Both the position numbers and the translations under genes were made by a program. A stretch of DNA of 64,000 nucleotides from Zygnema circumcarinatum (taxonomy: Eukaryota > Streptophyta > Zygnematophyceae > Zygnematales > Zygnemataceae): NCBI GenBank assembly GCA_037447605.1, contig CM074806.1:787180-851179 (forward strand). Direction: 5' to 3'. A model generated the notes under the pieces. It was not told the DNA's origin, ran no database searches, and saw nothing but the letters and a program-made list of their open reading frames with translations. This document shows positions 1 through 17,226 of the stretch, in pieces; the stretch's first letter is position 1; each line of letters begins with the position of its first letter.

Positions 1-63
1 TTCTTATTTATACGCAATCAGTCACCTTTTAGAACACCACAGCGAAGATTTCAGAACACTTAC

Positions 64-6920
<6,857 letters not shown>

Positions 6921-6940
6921 GGCCTGCGCTGAGAGATGAG

Positions 6941-7135
6941 CGGAGGAATAGGGAGGGGGAGGGAGAGAGGGAGAGTGAGGGAGAGAGAGAGGGAGGGAGA
7001 GAGGGAGAGAGCGGGAGAGAGAGAGGGAGAGAGAGGAGAGAGAGAGGGAGAGAAATAGAGAGCTAGAGCGATAGGGAGAGAGAGGGAGAGACGGAGAGCG
7101 CGAGAGAGGGAGAGAGGGAGAGAGAGGACAGTTGC
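6941..7135. repeat. GAGAGG-rich tract upstream of phototropin
   Basis: Low-complexity (GA)n/(GGGAGA)n sequence directly upstream of the phototropin start codon. It probably lies in the 5' UTR or core promoter. In the sense orientation it is a CT-rich tract, a common plant promoter feature. Confidence 0.8.
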
Positions 7136-8010
7136 ATCGGCGGAGGATTGGACTGAAGAGCGCGCGGATTTGCGAGGCGCCACGTGGCGGACAGAGGGCG
7201 CGCCTGCGGGCGGGGCCAGCTCGCGTGGGCCAGTCGGAGCCGTCCGATGGGAAGCCATGGATTGACGGAGAGCCGTCCGATGGGGGGCGGGTGGGAGGCG
7301 GAGAACCACAGGTCACGGGGGACGTGGCCGCGCGCCAGATCCACCGACAAGCATCTCGTCCAACACGTGCCGAAATGCCATTGGTCGAGACACCGGAGGT
7401 TGATTTGATGGGCGCGGAAGTGGATCTCTGAGATTGGGTGCGCGCCGTCGATTCTGCACAGTGGACATTCCGATCTTTGGTTTGTCGTATGCAGACGTGG
7501 CAGGCGATGGAGGACATGCACATGCAGCCAGATTGGTGGGCCACGTGGCATCCACGGCGAGCTGGAATTCGATTGTGGACAAAAGACCGACCAATAAGAG
7601 CTGTCCGTTACACGAGCAACGTGTGACCGCCCAGTGGCTGGGCGAACGGACAGCGCATAGGCGGCGAAACGGGACAAGGACTTGTACGATACATGGAACG
7701 CCGTATCCGGTGCGGGAGGACGCTGGCTTACCAAGACCAAGCAACCATTGGATTCGATGGCCAACCATTGGCAATGGGGGGCACTCAGACAAGGGTTGAA
7801 AGTGAATTGTTACCAAGCGGTAATCTTTTGATCGGGTGAATATGACCATTTTTGGTAATAGTTCCAATCATTGGCAATGTTTGCCAGGCATTGGATGTAT
7901 CCAATGGTTGGCGCAATTACCAGTGTTTTTGAACCATCGGATCCGCCATGATTTGACGTTACCAACCGCTGGCAAGCACTGGTTGGTTGCCATCCGATGG
8001 TCCGACCTGT
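7136..8010. promoter_or_regulatory. Phototropin upstream region with three G-boxes and many CCAAT boxes
   Basis: The palindrome CACGTG occurs at 7181-7186 (in GCGCCACGTGGCGG), 7364-7369 and 7542-7547 (in GGCCACGTGGCATCC). About ten CCAAT/ATTGG pentamers lie between about 7,143 and 7,910, several in CCAACCATTGG or TCATTGGCAATG contexts. G-boxes are established light and stress response elements in plants. A role in phototropin control is inferred. No convincing coding exon was seen here. Confidence 0.5.
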
Positions 8011-9489
8011 GCGCATAAAAATGTTGAGTCAAATTTGTAATACGCTCGCTGCTTGTGAGTCCACTTTTGCTTTTGAAAACCTTTTTTTTGAGTTGGCCCA
8101 ATCGCCCTTTTTTTGAGCGGCCCTCTGCTGGTTTTGGAGATTTCTTCTGTTTTGGTTTCTGCCCGAGGCAGTTGTGCACTCCTCTACCTGTTCCGGAGTT
8201 GCTCCGACGTGTCAGTAATTGCACGGAGCCACTTGAGCAGTGTCTATTTGCATTATGAGGGGGAATTTAGTACGCTCCGGGCTGTGTCTGACGCCCACCT
8301 ATTGCAGATGTGTTTTCTCCGACCCGTCGCCTCATTTTAGAATTCGCTCTTGCCGATCGTGCGGCCATGAAGAACTGCTCGGGGATGTAGAGCAGCAGCT
8401 CTCAAGGGGCGCCTGCAACTCCTGTAGAGGCAGATAAGGCCATGAGAGGCGCTCCATTTAAGAAGCGAAAGCGTTAATCTTGTCACATACCTTCGACTTA
8501 GTTTTGAGCGGAGCATGCTGTCCAACCAAATGCTTCTCTATTGGCTCTCTATCGAATTGAAAGGGTGTTCGCTTCCCCTCTTGGTCGCCCCACTCAATGC
8601 TCCAATTCTGAAACTTCATTCTCCTTCCTCTGTGGGTTGGACTCTCAGACTGCAGCTTGGTTGCCTCACATCTTAAGCTTTCTTGCGGCTCAATCAGCAA
8701 GGAACTCTGGCTTCCAATTGCCTCCAAACCCTAAACGCACTCATCAACACTACTCAAAAGACAAAACCTAGCGACCAGCCGAAGTCCAGCTGCCATATAC
8801 AGTAAAGAGCATTCAAACCCTAACTGCCACATAAGAAGATGGTCTCTGAATCCACCAAATACTCAAATCTAGCACCTCGTCTGTAGGTTTGATTGCCTCT
8901 CACAATCTGTACAAAGTATATGCTGAATCCCGTCAAGAAGAGAGGGCGTCACCTGTCAAATCGATGTGTCAATCCTTACCTCACTACTTGAGCAAACTTT
9001 GAACCTAAGGCAACTGAAAAGGCAAAGTTTAGCTGGTGAATTTATATCCTCACTAGTAGGAAAGAAAAGGCAACTTTCCACAGCCTCAGGAAAGCTAGGA
9101 TTAAGGGCGGAGATTGATCCTACGGTTTTCTTTTTCTCCAAATACATCAGAAGAAAGGGGTGAGCATTGCAAATACGAGAAAGCCTGACTGCTTATTAGA
9201 TGGCTTCTTGATGATGGTCCTATCGTTGAAAGCACAATCGTTTCTTCCCCAAAGGAGAGGCGTGACATGCTATTATTATTCCTACGTTGCTCTGTCGCCC
9301 ATCTGCGCACAGCCCATCACCCTTGCACCTTCTGAATGCATCATAAGATAAGGAGCAAAGACCAGGTCGCACTTCGTGGTCTGCTGTAAATCCAATAAAA
9401 AGTTCTAGCGTTCTAGTTCTAGTAAAAAATATATGTCCATATGCAATGAGAATGCATAAGGGAGGTCGGGTGGGGAGGGTGGGGGTTGG
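8011..9489. other. Intergenic, no recognisable gene
   Basis: Short ORFs occur on both strands, for example 8,966-9,163 (+) and 7,868-8,224 (-). None resembles a known family or forms a splice-consistent exon chain. Two telo-box-like AAACCCTAA strings lie at about 8,727 and 8,815. An unrecognised lineage-specific gene cannot be excluded. Confidence 0.4.
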
Positions 9490-9975
9490 CTAGCTAGCTA
9501 GCTCCCTCCCTCCCTCCCTCCCTCCCTTCCCCCACTCCCTCCCCCTCCCCCTCCCCCTCCCCTTCTCCTTCCCCTTCCCCTCCCTCCTCCCCTTCCCCTC
9601 CCTCCTCCCCCTCCCCTTCCCCTCCCTCCTCCCTCCCTTCCCCCACTCCCTCCCCCTCCCCCTCCCCCTCCCCCTCCCCCTCCCCCTCCCCCTTCCCCTC
9701 CCCCTCCCCCCTCTCCCTTCCCCTCCCCCTCCCCCTCCCCCTCCCCCTCCCCCTCCCCTCCCCCTCACCTCCCCCTCCCACTTCCCCTCCCTCCTCCCCC
9801 TCCCCCTCCCCCTCCCCCTCCCCCTCCCCCTCCCCCTCCCCTCCCCCTCCCCCTTCCCCTCCCCCTCCCCCTCCCCCTTCCCCTCCCCCTCCCCCTCCCC
9901 CTCCCCCTCCCCTCCCCCTCCCCTCCCTCCCCCTTCCCCCTCCCTCCTCCTCACCTCCTCCTCACCTTCTCCCTC
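9490..9975. repeat. (CCCCCT)n/(CCCTCC)n satellite
   Basis: Nearly 500 bp of pyrimidine-only sequence on the plus strand, made of CCCCCT, CCCCTT and CCCTCC units. It is the same repeat class as the one in phototropin intron 2. It borders the duplicated segment at the assembly gap, so it is a likely cause of the assembly break. Confidence 0.9.
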
Positions 9976-10073
9976 CCCATCCCCCTTTCCCCCTCCCCCT
10001 TTCACCCTCCCCTTTACCCTTCCTTTCCCCTCCCCCTCGCCACGGCCTTTGTTCCGTCGGCGCGCGACCCCGC

Positions 10074-10370
10074 CACGTGGCGGACCTGTCACGCGCGCCC
10101 CTCGGGGGAGGGAGTGCGCGGGCCGCGGCCTCGGCCGTACGGGCCACGCGGCGCCGCCAGGAGGGCGGGCCGAATCCCCCTCATCCGCCGCCGGCCAATG
10201 GGCGCCTCGCGCGCCGCTCTCGCTGCTGCCGCCTCCCGAGGGGAGGAAGGGAGGGAGGGAGAGGAGTGGAGAGGGAGGGAGAGGAGTGGAGAGGGAGGGA
10301 GGGAGGGAGGGAGGGAGGGAGGGAGGGAGGGAGAGGAGTGGAGAGGGAGGGAGGCAGGGAGGACCAAAAA
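10074..10370 (+). promoter_or_regulatory. PPOX gene promoter: G-box and GGGA repeat (also at 11,497-11,793)
   Basis: A CCGCCACGTGGCGG palindrome at about 10,071-10,084 (second copy about 11,494-11,507) lies about 450 bp before the start codon. It is followed by a GC-rich block and an imperfect (GGGA)n/(GGAGTGGAGA)n purine tract at 10,240-10,350. Confidence 0.5.
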
Positions 10371-10523
10371 GAGAGGAGAGAGACCAAAAGGACGGAAGGG
10401 GATTGGGCTTGATCTTGTCAGCAGGAAAAGAGCTTTTGGCAGGAGAGAGAGGAGGAAGGCAGAGGAGATTGAAAGGGAGAGAGAGAGACAGACGCAGGCA
10501 TTTGGCGAAGCAGAGGAGTGTCG

Positions 10524-11046
10524 ATGGCTCTCGTGAGAGCTCCCATGGTCACTCTGCAGACAGGAGTTCTTGCAGAAAGCAGCAGTGCCAGAGAGCAGGC
10601 GAACCCTAGCGGAGCTGTGAAGCTCTTTGGAGGCAGATCAGGGTTTGCAAGCAACGGCGATGATAGGTTTAGCGCTTTCCATGCAGCTGTGGAGTTGAGA
10701 CAGGTTTGTCAGTCCTAACTATGTCCCTGGAATAGTAGGTCAGTATGAAGGTTATGCGGCTTGTTTCCGCACTTGAATCAATTTAATGGCTGAGGACTTC
10801 ACATTTTGATGTTAATGAAAAACAAGCAATGCGTGCTCAGCATCATTTGCCATCATAATATGTATTCTCTTGCGGGTGATGTTCTTGTTTACTCTTTGAA
10901 GCTCTTGCTCTTACTCTCCTTGTGATTACAGCCTGCCTCTTTCAGACATGCAAAGGTGCGAAAATGTTCCGCAGTTAGAGCCACAGTAGCAACGTTACCT
11001 GCAGAGGCTGCGGAAGGTTCGAGAGAGAGCAAAGTTCAGCCAGAGG
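10524..11046 (+). other. Duplicate exons 1-2 of the PPOX gene (probable assembly copy)
   Basis: Exon 1 at 10524-10703 begins MALVRAPMVTLQTGV, and exon 2 at 10932-11046 follows. Both are identical to 11947-12126 and 12355-12469. No further exons follow before the gap, so this copy cannot make the protein. It should not be counted as a separate gene or a natural pseudogene unless long reads confirm it. Confidence 0.8.
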
Positions 11047-11315
11047 GTATGTTGCTTGCGCTATTCGGATTGGTTGCTTATGGAGTCAAATTGAAAACAT
11101 TTAATTTGCAAGTTGTGCTCCTACGATTGCAAAAATGTAAATGAGTTGTGTTTGACTTCTCTAGGCTTCACAGCTGGCACAAGCACCTTCTCCTAATGCA
11201 GCAGATTATTTTGTTGCGGTGTACTCTTGTGTTGGATATACTCGTCGGTTGTAGGTTTTGATACTGACAATACCAAGCCCTGCAGTTCTGCCTGAAGTTA
11301 TTGACTATACTGACT

Positions 11316-11325
11316 NNNNNNNNNN
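11316..11325. other. Assembly gap (10 N)
   Basis: Ten consecutive N characters join the two copies of the duplicated segment. The fixed size suggests a placeholder rather than a measured gap. Confidence 0.99.
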
Positions 11326-11364
11326 TCCTCCCCTTCCTCCTCCGCCTCTCCTCCGCCTCCCCTC

Positions 11365-12738
11365 CCCTCCTCCTCACCTCCTCCTCACCTTCTCCCTCCC
11401 CATCCCCCTTTCCCCCTCCCCCTTTCACCCTCCCCTTTACCCTTCCTTTCCCCTCCCCCTCGCCACGGCCTTTGTTCCGTCGGCGCGCGACCCCGCCACG
11501 TGGCGGACCTGTCACGCGCGCCCCTCGGGGGAGGGAGTGCGCGGGCCGCGGCCTCGGCCGTACGGGCCACGCGGCGCCGCCAGGAGGGCGGGCCGAATCC
11601 CCCTCATCCGCCGCCGGCCAATGGGCGCCTCGCGCGCCGCTCTCGCTGCTGCCGCCTCCCGAGGGGAGGAAGGGAGGGAGGGAGAGGAGTGGAGAGGGAG
11701 GGAGAGGAGTGGAGAGGGAGGGAGGGAGGGAGGGAGGGAGGGAGGGAGGGAGGGAGAGGAGTGGAGAGGGAGGGAGGCAGGGAGGACCAAAAAGAGAGGA
11801 GAGAGACCAAAAGGACGGAAGGGGATTGGGCTTGATCTTGTCAGCAGGAAAAGAGCTTTTGGCAGGAGAGAGAGGAGGAAGGCAGAGGAGATTGAAAGGG
11901 AGAGAGAGAGACAGACGCAGGCATTTGGCGAAGCAGAGGAGTGTCGATGGCTCTCGTGAGAGCTCCCATGGTCACTCTGCAGACAGGAGTTCTTGCAGAA
12001 AGCAGCAGTGCCAGAGAGCAGGCGAACCCTAGCGGAGCTGTGAAGCTCTTTGGAGGCAGATCAGGGTTTGCAAGCAACGGCGATGATAGGTTTAGCGCTT
12101 TCCATGCAGCTGTGGAGTTGAGACAGGTTTGTCAGTCCTAACTATGTCCCTGGAATAGTAGGTCAGTATGAAGGTTATGCGGCTTGTTTCCGCACTTGAA
12201 TCAATTTAATGGCTGAGGACTTCACATTTTGATGTTAATGAAAAACAAGCAATGCGTGCTCAGCATCATTTGCCATCATAATATGTATTCTCTTGCGGGT
12301 GATGTTCTTGTTTACTCTTTGAAGCTCTTGCTCTTACTCTCCTTGTGATTACAGCCTGCCTCTTTCAGACATGCAAAGGTGCGAAAATGTTCCGCAGTTA
12401 GAGCCACAGTAGCAACGTTACCTGCAGAGGCTGCGGAAGGTTCGAGAGAGAGCAAAGTTCAGCCAGAGGGTATGTTGCTTGCGCTATTCGGATTGGTTGC
12501 TTATGGAGTCAAATTGAAAACATTTAATTTGCAAGTTGTGCTCCTACGATTGCAAAAATGTAAATGAGTTGTGTTTGACTTCTCTAGGCTTCACAGCTGG
12601 CACAAGCACCTTCTCCTAATGCAGCAGATTATTTTGTTGCGGTGTACTCTTGTGTTGGATATACTCGTCGGTTGTAGGTTTTGATACTGACAATACCAAG
12701 CCCTGCAGTTCTGCCTGAAGTTATTGACTATACTGACT
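11365..12738. repeat. Right copy of the 1,374-bp duplicate
   Basis: Matches 9,942-11,315. Unlike the left copy, it runs on without a break into exons 3-8 of the PPOX gene. It is therefore the copy that belongs to the intact gene. Confidence 0.85.
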
Positions 12739-15700
12739 ATCGCCTTTGCATGGCTTAGCACATTGCTTGCTATAAGAAATGCGTGTGATGAAAAACTGAA
12801 AGTGAAGTGGCCGAGTGTTGAGTTGTTCTGTTAGCACAGAGCTGTTCCATGAAAGTGCGTGCTTTTGGACCGTGCCACGCATTTCTGTGAGCCTTGTCTG
12901 TGTTTATCAAATGTGTGCAGGTCCTCGAACTGGGCGGCCGTCGCCAGCAGACCTTGCCCGCACTTTGATGGAAGTCCGAGGAGAGGGCACACTTGCGACT
13001 ACAGATGCAAAAGGGTGGCCTCTCGCCACTTTAGTGCAATTTGCACTTGACACTGAGGGCAGGCCTGTGCTAAGATTGGACCCTGGAGCAGTGCACACTG
13101 TGCACTTAGAGAGGGATAGCCGATGTAGTCTGCACGTGCAGGTAAGACTCAGGTGCTTGAATTGCTGGATATGTCTGCCATTTTCTTTATTCTTGAGAAA
13201 CTTGCAATTACACCAGATACGCACTATCACCGTGAAAACAGTCTTTATGTTTTCCCGGCAATTATTCTTGAAGCTATCGCTGCCGAAATTCCAAACTGCT
13301 TAGAGAAAAATTGCTGCTTATTATTATATGGATGGGGGGCTCTGATTGCCAGTTGGAACTTCCAGGCAAACAAAAACCTCAGTGTACTGTTACTGGTCGC
13401 GTTTGTCTTCCCAGTGATAGCTTGGAAAAGCTGGTGAGTGGGTTTTACGAGACACTCCTCCTGACATTCGTGCACTTAGGGGCCTTGTGAGTCCAAAAAC
13501 GGATTCTTGACTCACAAGCTCCAGGAGCGCTAGTCAAGGAAGATTTTTTTACGAAAGTTTTATTTCAAAAAGGGAAGGAGGCGAAGACTCAGGGCATTAA
13601 ATAAGCATGGAAGACACGAGCCATTGGCGTACATTAAGAACTATACAGCACACCTTTACAAGGTATCAATAGGACCAAGGTGTGCTGAGCCACCATCATT
13701 GGAAGGAAAAAGGGAAATCACTGAGATGTAGTTGACATGGAGTTAGTCCAGTCTCGTCCTTTGTAGGCAAGCAAGAAAATCGATGAGCAATCTATTGTGT
13801 ACTACCAAGAGAAGTGCTCTTAAGCTCTGCTAAGTTCCTTGCGATTCTGCGTCATATTTCTGCCGAAACCATTCAAGAAGGTCGTGATGTAGGATAGCCA
13901 GAGGGTTGTATGCATTCCAGCACCAAAAACGTTACCCTGAACGCACGTGCACTCTGAAGTGGGATGCGACTATTTATAGGGGCCGTTCTTCAATGTGTTC
14001 TAAGTGTCCTTGGCATGCACAGATTAAGTACATTGTGAAACAAGTGGATTTGTTTTAAGGATGTTACAACATTGTTTGAACCTTGTCGTTGTTGCTTTTC
14101 CTTCAACAGAAGCTTGAGACTGCATGGCAAAGGCGGTATGGCAAGGATATGGTGATTGAAGAGGCCGAACATTCCCTGTGCTGGATAGAAGTGGAGAAGG
14201 TTCTGAGCTGCCAGGATGTGGGAGAGGTATGTAGATGCCCACTTGTTTGGCTAAAATGATTGAGCCATCTGTTCTATTTCCCGATGGATGAACCGCATCT
14301 GCCATGAGATGTTTCCAGGGTCAGCTTGCGTTTTCGGCATTATAGGCTTTGGCGGCATGATAAGAACTGAAAATTTATGGAAACTACACGTATGGCGACG
14401 TTTGAAGAATTTAGAGTATCTGGGGTAAGAAGTAGTTCACCAAAGGTGCATTTGCAAAACTACGACAGCATACCAGTTCTCATCAGCTTTGGTGAAAAGT
14501 GTAAAGAAGATGAAGTAAGTGAAACCTGAGCTGTTAGATAGTAAATTTCTACAGTTTTTGAGTTGTGAAGCTAGCATCGTCAAAGATGATATTTTCAGGA
14601 GATCGGTGACGAAAATGTGTAGATTGGAGGGGCATGTTTAAATGTATGGTGTAGTTTGAATGTATTAGTGTATAGTACAACTTGATCCAGACTATGTCGC
14701 GAATCTGAATCTTCTCCTTTTTCACAGTCTGATGAAACTGAGGTACCCATCCCTCGCTGTTGGCTAAACCCGGCAAAAACAAGTCATTCTTGTCTTAGTG
14801 AACGCAGAAGCGCGGTCTTTGCAGAGGGGTTTTCTCTTTGGTCTTTAGGGTTTTTTATGGACTTAGGTTTTTTAGGGAACGTTGTAACCAGTTCCTTTCC
14901 ATTTCGTGGCTTTTATATTTCCTCATATAAAGCTTGAACTCGAAGGATTAGACAACGGAGGCACTGTCTAGGTTATGCTCTGATTTTGGTGGTTTGACAG
15001 AAAGGAACCGCGTGCATGCATTTTCTCTGACTGGAGAGTCGCATGAGTATGTGTATTTTGTTTCTTGAATGAAGTTTACTACTTAGGCTTTACTCCTCAG
15101 AGGGTCCAGGTGCTTATGGCTTATTGCACCTGTTCCCTGTGTGTTTGCAGGAGGAAGTGTGGGTAGTCGCGAATGACTACGCAAATGCTGAGGCAGACCC
15201 TCTAAGAGATTGTGCTGGAAAGATAGTAGAGGACATGAATCGAGAGCACTGGGAAGACATCCGACGGTTCTGCTATTCTTATGCGGGGGTGGATGAGGAG
15301 GTGAGATTCTTGGCTTTTATGAGCAACTGGATTTATCCCATGTAGCTCGACGCTAACGAGCTCCGCGAACGCCGTGACAGGAACCCTACCTGTTCATGTT
15401 CTTGTTAAAAGGAAAAAGAGATAGTGAGTTGACAGCCTTAGATACGTACATTGCTATCGATATCGAGGATGTCCTCGTCCGGTTAACAAAGTTCGGCCAC
15501 ATCATTGAGCCCCCCATATATCAGGTACTTTTCTCCATGTTGTGTTAACTGACTTTTCACATCACCCCAAGTCCCCTATCAATCCCTGTTTCTCCCCCTT
15601 GTTCTTTTGCAGATTGAGGAAGCGAGCATGACTTGGGTGGACCGTCTGGGCTTTGACCTCCGCGTCTTGATGCGTTCCCCTCAGCAGATTCGAGAAATCC

Positions 15701-15840
15701 GCGTTCCATTCCCGCGAGAAGTGAAGGATGACAGGGATGCACGATCCTCCATCATCATGATGGCCCAGGTGGCGTGGGAGCACGAGCGCCACTACATCCC
15801 GCCCGACATCCCTCTCTTGGGAGCATCAACGGTTCTCTGA
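11947..15840 (+). CDS. Chloroplast PPOX / DUF2470 family protein (split-barrel FMN-binding fold)
   Basis: Exons 11947-12126, 12355-12469, 12921-13141, 13353-13433, 14110-14226, 15151-15300, 15381-15524 and 15613-15840 give 411 residues in one frame. The first ~90 residues are rich in Ala, Ser and Arg and fit a plastid transit peptide. A split-barrel domain follows (PSPADLARTLMEVRGEGTL, GWPLATLVQFALDTEGRP, PQCTVTGRVCLPSD). The C-terminal part (KIVEDMNREHWEDI, WVDRLGFDLRVL, VPFPREVKD, AQVAWEHERHY) matches the DUF2470-like end of Arabidopsis At1g51560/At3g21140-type 'pyridoxamine phosphate oxidase family' proteins. These are related to HugZ-like heme-binding proteins, and their exact reaction is not settled. 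Exon 15381-15524 (48 codons) has no counterpart I recall in the Arabidopsis proteins, and skipping it keeps the frame. The promoter and exons 1-2 are duplicated across the N gap. Confidence 0.9.
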
Positions 15841-17226
15841 TGCTGCTCCGTGGAACGGTACAATAGTATTCGTTGGGGGGTTATGGCTTATTTTGTCTTG
15901 CAAATGGAGACAGTACCGACAAAGAATGGAAATTGAGCGCCAATTAGAAGTGGACTTTTTCGCAGTGTTCCTGCCGACAGGGAGTTGCAGGGATGTGAGC
16001 TGTTTGCGGAGAAAGGAATAATCGAATTACTACGCTGCCCTGAAGCGGGTTTTTGAGAATACAAAGATTTTGACTTTGGAACCGTTTTTGGAAATTTGGC
16101 ATGAAAAGAATGGGGGGAGGGTGGGGGGGTGGCGATGAAGGTGCTCCGCATAGTAGGGGCTTTCAGACTTCGAAAAGTTTTGCACTTACGGAACTCGAAC
16201 GCGGTACATGCTTTCTGCAAAAATAGGTACTAATATGTCATAATATTTATCGTTGTTGGAATTTAAAAGAAGAGGTTCGTTGACTGACGGCTGTTACGTA
16301 TCCACTTTCCGAGGTAGCTTACCAAGATGAGGCCGCCTAGCGTGCCTGTAATCGTTGCTGCCAAAGTGCCCACAACAAAGTTCTGCTTTGCCGAACTGTT
16401 TGCCTGCAAAACGTTTCCTGAATGAAAAAACGTCGAAGAAGATACAAAGAGAAATAGAATAGCTGCTGATTCTAATAGACCACTGTTCCAACGCATGCCG
16501 CTGGACGTCCTCTTCAAAACGTCAGTTTAGAATCACACAAAGCAATTTCACCTCCCTTTTTTGCAGAAGGACAGTAGTGCAGTGCGCAGTTAATAAAAAA
16601 AAAAGGGTTTCAGAATTTCATGGCCTAATAAAAGTTGAGGGCTGTTGCCTACACATCCTCAGCCCTAAAAACCCCAGTATGGCTCGATTACACGGCAGAT
16701 CAGCGAACATATGATTCATAAGTAAAGATTTAATTTGATGGAACAGAACCAATGCTAAAATTTTATGTGGTAACATCTGCCTTGCAAAGTCTCTATCCTC
16801 TAGCAAGACCGCTCAGAAGGGTCCTGTCACTCTGATCGACCAACATCTTGCAAAGACCTCGGTCCACCTGACCTTGGTCAAGAAAATGGTTAAAACTTAT
16901 CCCCCTACGTGCGACATTAAAAACGTCAATTAGTCATAACTTTTTAAAATAAAAAAATAAAATGAAGAGCTGACTTCTTTTCCCGTGTAGCCTTCAAACC
17001 TGACACCGCTTTGAGTCAGCAACAGGGGATCGGAGCACATAAAAAGCCATGTCATGCCGACATGACTAAATAAGTTCATAACTTCCCATACATCAAGCTT
17101 CCCCGCTCCTCCGAGTCAAGTCACATCACGTCACCATATGTCACACGCTGCATTCCAGTCAGCAGCGAACGCGTCCTTGAATCCACGTGGCTCTTTGGAG
17201 CTTCTACATTGGTTGCCTGCCGAAGG
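15841..17226. other. Convergent 3' intergenic region
   Basis: Lies between the stop codons of the PPOX gene (+) and the myosin gene (-). Apart from the doubtful small ORF at 16,263-16,517, nothing coding was recognised. The sequence is AT-richer than the flanking exons, as expected of 3' flanks. Confidence 0.5.
16263..16517 (-). CDS. Possible small membrane protein (doubtful)
   Basis: An 84-codon ORF with two hydrophobic stretches, LLESAAILFLFVSSSTFF and FVVGTLAATITGTLGGLILV, the second followed by basic residues. The part from about 16,333 to 16,405 is bounded by a CAG acceptor and a GTAAGC donor. It could therefore be one exon of a small spliced gene instead of a single-exon ORF. No family was recognised, and it may simply be an open stretch of 3' flanking DNA. 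Confidence 0.2.
   Translation of the reverse strand: MKRTSSGMRWNSGLLESAAILFLFVSSSTFFHSGNVLQANSSAKQNFVVGTLAATITGTLGGLILVSYLGKWIRNSRQSTNLFF

Larger units (their letters stand above)
9942..11315. repeat. Left copy of a 1,374-bp exact duplicate ending at an N gap
   Basis: Corresponds base for base, at a constant offset of 1,423 bp, with 11,365-12,738 wherever compared. Compared stretches cover repeat, promoter, exon, intron and the terminal ttattgactatactgact. The copy ends exactly where the N run begins. This is best explained as two overlapping contig ends (or two haplotypes) placed side by side. Confidence 0.85.

Noticed and set aside
7434-7799. A 121-codon plus-strand ORF upstream of phototropin
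   Set aside because: No recognisable family, no splice-consistent continuation, and it overlaps a promoter-like region rich in G-boxes and CCAAT boxes.
10524-12469. Natural tandem duplication of the PPOX gene 5' end
   Set aside because: No difference was seen in non-coding sequence and the left copy ends exactly at the N gap. An unmerged contig overlap is simpler.
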